Below are positions 8,152-12,280 of a stretch of 12,280 bases of DNA, one piece after another (position 1 is the first letter of the stretch; every line of letters starts with the position of its first letter). The notes beneath the pieces are model-generated. The model made no database searches. It was not told where the DNA came from and saw nothing but the letters and a program-made list of their open reading frames with translations. The position numbers and the translations under genes are program-made. The DNA lies in NCBI GenBank assembly GCA_003118195.1, contig BEXV01002089.1, forward strand, positions 12,897 through 25,176, read 5' to 3'. The DNA is from Hemicentrotus pulcherrimus. Taxonomy: Eukaryota; Echinodermata; Echinoidea; Camarodonta; Strongylocentrotidae.

Positions 8152-8325
8152 TTGCGAACGTTGCGAATTCGGATTCGCCAACTTTTCTGACGAATGTTGG
8201 CGAAAATCAGCGACTTTCAGTGATGTTTAGCGACAATTAGCAACATTTTAGCGAATATCTACGAAATTGTTTGCGAAAGGCAGTTGGCGACTATTAAGCG
8301 ACTGTAAGCAAATGTTAGCGACAGT
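8152..8325 (+). repeat. Degenerate tandem array of a GCGA-containing motif
   Basis: Over ~175 bases a short motif close to TTAGCGAMWRT recurs about fifteen times with spacing of some 8-18 bases: GCGAACG, GCGAATT, GGCGAAAA, AGCGACTT, AGCGACAA, AGCGAATA, GCGAAAGG, GGCGACTA, AGCGACTG, AGCGACAG, with variants such as AGCAAC and ACGAAA. No coding frame passes through. It lies 75 bases beyond the GPCR stop codon on that gene's strand, so it may be in its 3' UTR or flank. Confidence 0.65.
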
Positions 8326-8359
8326 ATTATGTTCATTTTCGTGAACTCAAAGTCGAATC

Positions 8360-8374
8360 AGTGTCTCAGACACT
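8360..8374. other. Perfect short palindrome after the GPCR stop
   Basis: AGTGTCTCAGACACT is a 7-bp perfect palindrome around a central C, 26 bases past the GPCR stop on its strand. Possible dimeric binding site or chance. Confidence 0.35.
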
Positions 8375-8399
8375 ATTACCTCGCTATATTTCAATCAGT

Positions 8400-9530
8400 T
8401 CATTTGATACATATTATGCATTTTGAAAAGGTCTCCTTGAGTCCTTGTTTAAATGCTTTGTACCTGAACGCGTAGACAAACGGGTTCACGCAGATATTGA
8501 AGGTTGCCAAAATAGTGGTGTAGAGGTGCAGACTACTACCTAGGTAATTGCGCGGTACCCCGAAAACGTTGTAGACGAAGAACGTCACCTGGTTGGGTGT
8601 CCAACAAACCAGGTATGTTACGTAGACGATCAGGAGGGTGATGGTGATGTTGCGTCGTCGAAGGTCTCTCCCTTCTTCTGCAGAGGACTTCGCGATTGGC
8701 CGTGGATCCTCGACGTTTTGGTTGTTATCAGGAGGCGCAGATGACTGTGGACCTCTGGGCACAAGTCTTTGAGAACCTGCTGCCTCTTGCATGGGTAACC
8801 CTCCGGTAGTGCTTGAACATGTTGGATGCCCTACCGAATTGGAGACTGGTCCGGGTCTGACGCGCCTCAACGTGCGGAGCTTTGCCGTGATGCATACGAA
8901 AGAAAATCCTGTTACGATCACAGGGATTAAGAACTCAAAGACGAAGGCGGCAACACCTGAGAAAATATTGAAAGCAGGGCTTGTCTGTACGACGATGCAG
9001 TCACAGCTTGATTTTTCGTCGTAGTCAAAAAATGCCACGGCGAAGATGATTTGTATTGTCGGCGCAATTAGCCAGGCGACTACCGCGATGAGATACAGCG
9101 TTCTCCGTTTCAACCGCGTCATGTAGAGTACGGGGTGTACAACGGCGATGTAACGCTCAATGGAGATGATCGTGAGATTGAACGTCGAGATTGCAAAACC
9201 GCTGAAGATAGCCACCCTGGAGTTCCAGACTAGACAGAAAAGCTCTGCGCCAAGTCCTTTACGGCTCGGTGAGAAAGGATACCAAGTCGCCTGGATGGTA
9301 TGGACGATGAGGATGATAGAGGTGACGAAGTCGATGACGGACTGGGTGACGATGAGCCAATTGGTGTTGTTCTCCCTTGACTGACGTCGAAGCACGGCAA
9401 AGCAGAGGGCGTTGCCCAACACGCCTAGCACGCCGAAGATGATTTGAGAAGCAGTAGCGATAGCGAGATCAATCGACATCGTCTCGGAATCATCCCGCAT
9501 TGACAACGTATCGTTTGCCGTTCCCGCCAT
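8400..9530 (-). CDS. Class A (rhodopsin-like) G protein-coupled receptor
   Basis: A 376-residue seven-helix receptor in one uninterrupted frame; it would act at the cell surface, coupling a ligand to heterotrimeric G proteins. ATG at 9530 (AAAATGG, strong Kozak context) is chosen; the frame is open further upstream but has no ATG there. N-terminal sequon NDT. TM1 ~21-49 with GN39-40; TM2 ~58-81 with D67; TM3 ~96-127 with C99 and ERY125-127 (DRY variant); TM4 ~144-168 with W153; extracellular loop 2 with C176 and C178; TM5 ~185-214 with P203; a ~78-residue third intracellular loop rich in S, P, G and R; TM6 ~294-322 with CWTP309-312; TM7 ~334-356 with NPFVY349-353; helix 8 to ~369 and a short tail with cysteines KCIICIK that could be palmitoylated. 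Motifs and absence of an aminergic TM3 aspartate suggest a peptide or orphan receptor; the ligand is not predictable. Its GC content is clearly higher than its surroundings. Intronless receptors of this type are common in expanded invertebrate deuterostome families. Confidence 0.94.
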   Translation of the reverse strand: MAGTANDTLSMRDDSETMSIDLAIATASQIIFGVLGVLGNALCFAVLRRQSRENNTNWLIVTQSVIDFVTSIILIVHTIQATWYPFSPSRKGLGAELFCLVWNSRVAIFSGFAISTFNLTIISIERYIAVVHPVLYMTRLKRRTLYLIAVVAWLIAPTIQIIFAVAFFDYDEKSSCDCIVVQTSPAFNIFSGVAAFVFEFLIPVIVTGFSFVCITAKLRTLRRVRPGPVSNSVGHPTCSSTTGGLPMQEAAGSQRLVPRGPQSSAPPDNNQNVEDPRPIAKSSAEEGRDLRRRNITITLLIVYVTYLVCWTPNQVTFFVYNVFGVPRNYLGSSLHLYTTILATFNICVNPFVYAFRYKAFKQGLKETFSKCIICIK

Positions 9531-9539
9531 TTTAGTCGA

Positions 9540-9548
9540 TCTGAAATC
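9540..9548 (-). promoter_or_regulatory. Possible 5' UTR splice acceptor before the GPCR start
   Basis: The minus strand reads TTGATTTCAG ten bases before the GPCR ATG, a fair acceptor. If used, upstream ATGs would be spliced out and the coding exon would be the last exon of a gene with a 5' UTR intron. Unproven. Confidence 0.3.
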
Positions 9549-9606
9549 AACATCTGCGTGTAAATGATTCACATTATCTTCGCAGTGTCGTTTTAAGTAA
9601 GATGTT

Positions 9607-9654
9607 TCAAGAGATAGAGTAGCTCCGCTCCAAATTGTCGATTGCAATTTTCAT
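9607..9654 (-). promoter_or_regulatory. Upstream ORF of 15 codons before the GPCR
   Basis: ATG at 9654 opens MKIAIDNLERSYSIS and stops at TGA (9609-9607), 76 bases before the receptor ATG and in another frame. A minimal ATG-TGA and an out-of-frame ATG overlapping the receptor start also lie between. If unspliced, these could lower receptor translation. There is no evidence that the peptide is made. Confidence 0.35.
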
Positions 9655-9815
9655 CTTAAAGTTCATTTCAATGTAAATAACACTAGACCGAGAGTCAATA
9701 ATTGAAATGGTTGTAACCATAGAAACCATCCTATACAGTTACTGCCAATACACTAAAAACGATTCAAATATTGAGATATGTGATCATCTAAATGCCGGTT
9801 CAATTTAAAGCATAT

Positions 9816-10357
9816 GTTTAAGACAGGGGCTGCGGAGCATCTCCAAAAGCGGGGGGGGGCACTCTTAGGGAAAATGGGGGCACCTATAAACGAAAACCTC
9901 AAAGCGAAAATAAACATTTTTTTTAATACATTTGTATATACCCCTACATTGCGGTAAATACATCATCAGGATGATTTCAATATTTTTTTCTCTCTTTCAT
10001 GGTCCAAAATACTGCTTAAAATCATCATACTTCGCAGATGGGCGGCTGGTCATAAGATTGATTTTCAATCGAGCGAAGCAAATATTTTACCATTTGTGAG
10101 ATCGCTATACAGCTATACGAAAATTACATCTTGTAAAGTGGGGAAGAAAAGCAATCCTGATGGGTAAGGGTGAGCAGAGGTAAAGGGAGCACTTATCAGA
10201 GGTGGTAAGGGGCACTTATAAACAAAATGTGGAACGGGCGAATAAGTATAAGAAAGAAAAAGGGGCAATTATCTGAGGTCAATATGGGCACTTTTGGGAG
10301 ACTTGAAAAAAGTGGGGACACTGCTCCCCCACCCCCACCCTGCCTACGTTAAAGACA
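9816..10357. mobile_element. G-rich nonautonomous element with near-identical flanks
   Basis: GTTTAAGACA (9816-9825) and GTTAAAGACA (10348-10357) flank ~522 bases and differ at one position, as an old target-site duplication would. The inner ends are loosely inverted: GGAGCATCTCC near 9836 and GGAGCAGTGTCC on the opposite strand near 10328. Inside, GGGGGCACCTATAAAC, GGGGCACTTATAAAC, GAGCACTTATCAGAGG and GGGCACTTTTGGGAG recur, a spaced internal repeat. No coding frame. Superfamily unclear; G-rich ends of this style recall hAT-like nonautonomous elements. Confidence 0.45.
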
Positions 10358-11361
10358 TTTATGACATTGTACTTGAAACCGGCCGGAAATTAAAATAAAG
10401 TCGATATCAATTACTTTGAGGGCGAAATCAAAATCTGACATTGCACATGATGCAGTGATGTGGTGAAAAGTTTTGAGGCACTACATGTTTTGAATGACTT
10501 TGCACAGAGCTTTCAAAAATGTAATTATGATATGTTCATATTATCAAATACTGGATGCAATTTTGTGGAGTGAAAAGCAACGAGGGCACCATTAACAAAA
10601 TGTTGGAATGTGTACAAATTATAGCTCGCCGTTCGATCGCTCTTAGCCTTGGAATGCAATCGAAATAAAATAATGTGATTGTACCATGCATTTTGATCTT
10701 AATGAGCCGCACCAATTTAGTGTTCAAGGTTCAATTGTATGGGTTTCTTGAAAATAATTCTGATTTGGGCGCTGATCGTTTATTCAAAGTTTGCAATTTA
10801 GTTAATGTTCATTCGAGTAGAAAACCATATATCAGTACATCATCAATTATCAATATAGCAATAAACGTCCATGCACCCTGAAATTTAGTTGGTCTTAATA
10901 AAAGCTGAAAATGAGAGAAACTGGTTAGCGAAAGTTTGAGAGAAAAAAAAAAAGAAGTTGTGGAAGTTGAAGGTGTGATCAATCTAAAATTGGCAACTAT
11001 GTGACATACTACCTCGCGAGATCCCCTCCAATTTGCCCTGTATTAAACAACTTTAAAAATGTATTTTCCCCCTTATATTCCCCTAAATGAAACAAATCTG
11101 TTCAGTCATAAATAACTTAGCAAATTACAGTTTACAAGATTGTCTGTACATAGCAAATTGAAGAGGAGCTCGGAGAGATATGTCTCAGAGTTGAGTTTGA
11201 TATATCGCTGTGTTTGATATATCGCAACTATAATTATTATAATTCATAACTTTCTTAATTTTATCGGATTTCGCTCAAATCTTCATTCATCTGTTTTTTT
11301 TTTTTCCATTTTTCTGCTTCTCTTAAAACAGACTTAATATCAGGGTAGACTTCCCCATTTT
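10358..11361. other. AT-rich intergenic, nothing recognised
   Basis: Short frames on both strands (10536-10727 minus, 10675-10881 plus) lack domain features. A poly-A run is near 10944-10955, a poly-T near 11294-11306, and a TGATATATCGC direct repeat near 11199 and 11216. Confidence 0.45.
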
Positions 11362-11606
11362 GTTTAAAGGGCTTAGTTCGAATCATCGGGTCGTCGCGTC
11401 GGGAGATCACGTTACCCCGATTTTTGTGTGAAAACATGCCCCTTAAACTCTTTGATCTGGTCCAATATACCCGATACTAAGTTCGTGAAAAAACCCTATA
11501 CGGCAAATCTACTAAAGGTCGCATGATCTTCCGTTTTCGTTTCACATAAGGTCTAGTAACGTGACCAGCCTACCCGCGCGATGATTCGGTGTAATCCGTT
11601 TTAGAA
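11362..11606. mobile_element. Foldback (MITE-like) element, ~245 bp
   Basis: CGAATCATCG at 11379-11388 is the exact reverse complement of 11579-11588, and TCACGTTAC at 11407-11415 of 11556-11564. Weaker pairing continues outwards (TTTAAAGGGCTTA against TAATCCGTTTTAGA) and inwards (TTTGTGTGAAA against TTTCACATAAG; ACATGC against GCATGA). The whole unit is nearly one imperfect palindrome, as in foldback or MITE elements. No coding capacity. Its CCCCTTAAAC segment resembles motifs in the 7041-7830 block, perhaps the same family. A target-site duplication is not evident. Confidence 0.6.
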
Positions 11607-11668
11607 TTTGTATTACTTGGAAAAGCATATACCTAAACAGCTCATGTATTTTAAAATGAAACAAAAAC

Positions 11669-12230
11669 ATGTTTTACATGAAATTAATTGATGATATGAT
11701 TTTCATAACTTATTCTATGACCATGAGAATCAAAGCTTGTCTGACGAGGCGAAACATGATTCAGCTGTACTTTTCACTCGTTTTACCCCATGTAGACTAT
11801 TGTTGTTGTGTATGGGGTACGTGTACAAAAGAATATATGACAAAATTACAAAGAAGTCAAAATAAATATGCAAGATTAGTTTTAAATGCTGATTTCTTTA
11901 CGCCAAGTGTCACTTTGATGGATAAACTTAAATGGCAGAATGTTGAAGAAAGAGTAAAGTACCAATGTTATGTAAACGTTTACAAAATTCTAAACAATCT
12001 TGCTCCTTTGTACTTAAATACATTTGTATCCAAACGTCTAACACAGTACCCTACAAGATATGCCCTGAACTGCCCATTATTCATACCCAAACCACGAACT
12101 GATTTTAAAAAAACGCTCTTTTTCTTACTTTGCATGTTCACAGTTTAATAAATTACCGATTTCTATTCAATTATCATCATCTTTGCAAGTTTTTAAAAAT
12201 CAAACCCGACGTCATCAGTCTGTTCTCTAA
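11669..12230 (+). pseudogene. Non-LTR retrotransposon reverse transcriptase, C-terminal fragment
   Basis: The frame from 11669 to 12148 carries the C-terminal thumb/linker region of LINE-type reverse transcriptases: LYFSLVLPHVDYCCCVWG, then TKLQRSQNKYARLVLNA, LMDKLKWQNVEERVKYQ, VYKILNNLAPLYL and a block ending IPKPRTDFKK. The catalytic palm with its YXDD motif is absent, so the copy is 5'-truncated near 11670-11720. At the A7 run 12107-12113 the frame breaks; the family-typical end (FNKLPISIQ, then SSLQVFK) continues in another frame to a stop at 12228-12230, so one base was gained there. The class looks like the jockey/CR1/L2-type LINEs common in marine invertebrates; the exact clade is not resolved. 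The insertion is dead. Sequence to the window end is presumably its 3' UTR. Confidence 0.85.
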
Positions 12231-12280
12231 ACCAAAGTTCTTTTGCTTGTTTGATTGTATAATCTTCTTTGGTTTCGTTT

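Noticed and set aside
8791..9384. Plus-strand frames of 74-77 codons
   Set aside because: Antisense shadows of the GPCR coding sequence.
9531..9647. N-terminal extension of the GPCR frame by 39 codons
   Set aside because: The extension starts only at TTG and has no ATG; the AAAATGG start at 9530 fits receptor N-terminal length.

Overview
This is a piece of animal nuclear genome, most likely from a marine invertebrate deuterostome and quite possibly an echinoderm such as a sea urchin. That placement is inference. It rests on long AT-rich noncoding DNA full of microsatellites, GT-AG introns, a short secreted C-type lectin, a rhodopsin-type GPCR read from one uninterrupted frame, a non-LTR retrotransposon tail and many foldback or SINE-like remnants. 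There are no bacterial operons, ribosome binding sites, CRISPR arrays or phage genes.

Layout, left to right. At 1-616 lies the first coding exon (616 to 412, minus) of an unrecognised secreted protein; its later exons are not resolved. At 1447-2978 is a two-exon minus-strand gene for a 155-residue secreted C-type lectin-like protein: a signal-peptide exon (2978-2900), an intron, and one exon holding the whole lectin domain (1835-1447). The intron has a G-quadruplex-type run close to its donor and a 110-base pyrimidine tract against its acceptor. From about 3000 to 5500 I see mostly noncoding DNA: a perfect 19-bp inverted repeat, CT/CA, TAG and CAT tracts, and a diverged ~120-bp tandem duplication. 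At 5723-5505 is a possible 72-residue secreted peptide (minus). At 6160-6512 is a 350-bp GA-rich block.

From 7000 to 8330 are repeat-derived sequences: motif-repeating blocks, a tRNA-like A box/B box pair on the minus strand, and a degenerate tandem array of a short GCGA-containing motif. A class A GPCR of 376 residues follows at 9530-8400 (minus), with a short upstream ORF. From 9816 to 10357 is a G-rich putative nonautonomous element between near-identical 10-bp flanks. A ~245-bp foldback element lies at 11362-11606. The right end carries a 5'-truncated, frameshifted fragment of a non-LTR reverse transcriptase.

All the credible host coding sequences are on the minus strand. They do not form a pathway: a secreted lectin (plausibly immune or matrix), a receptor and one or two small secreted proteins are simply neighbours. 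I did not find a convincing new multi-gene system. The most noteworthy items are the lectin with a shortened, ligand-less loop and unusual cysteines, the GPCR with its upstream ORFs, and the undescribed foldback and flank-duplicated repeat elements.
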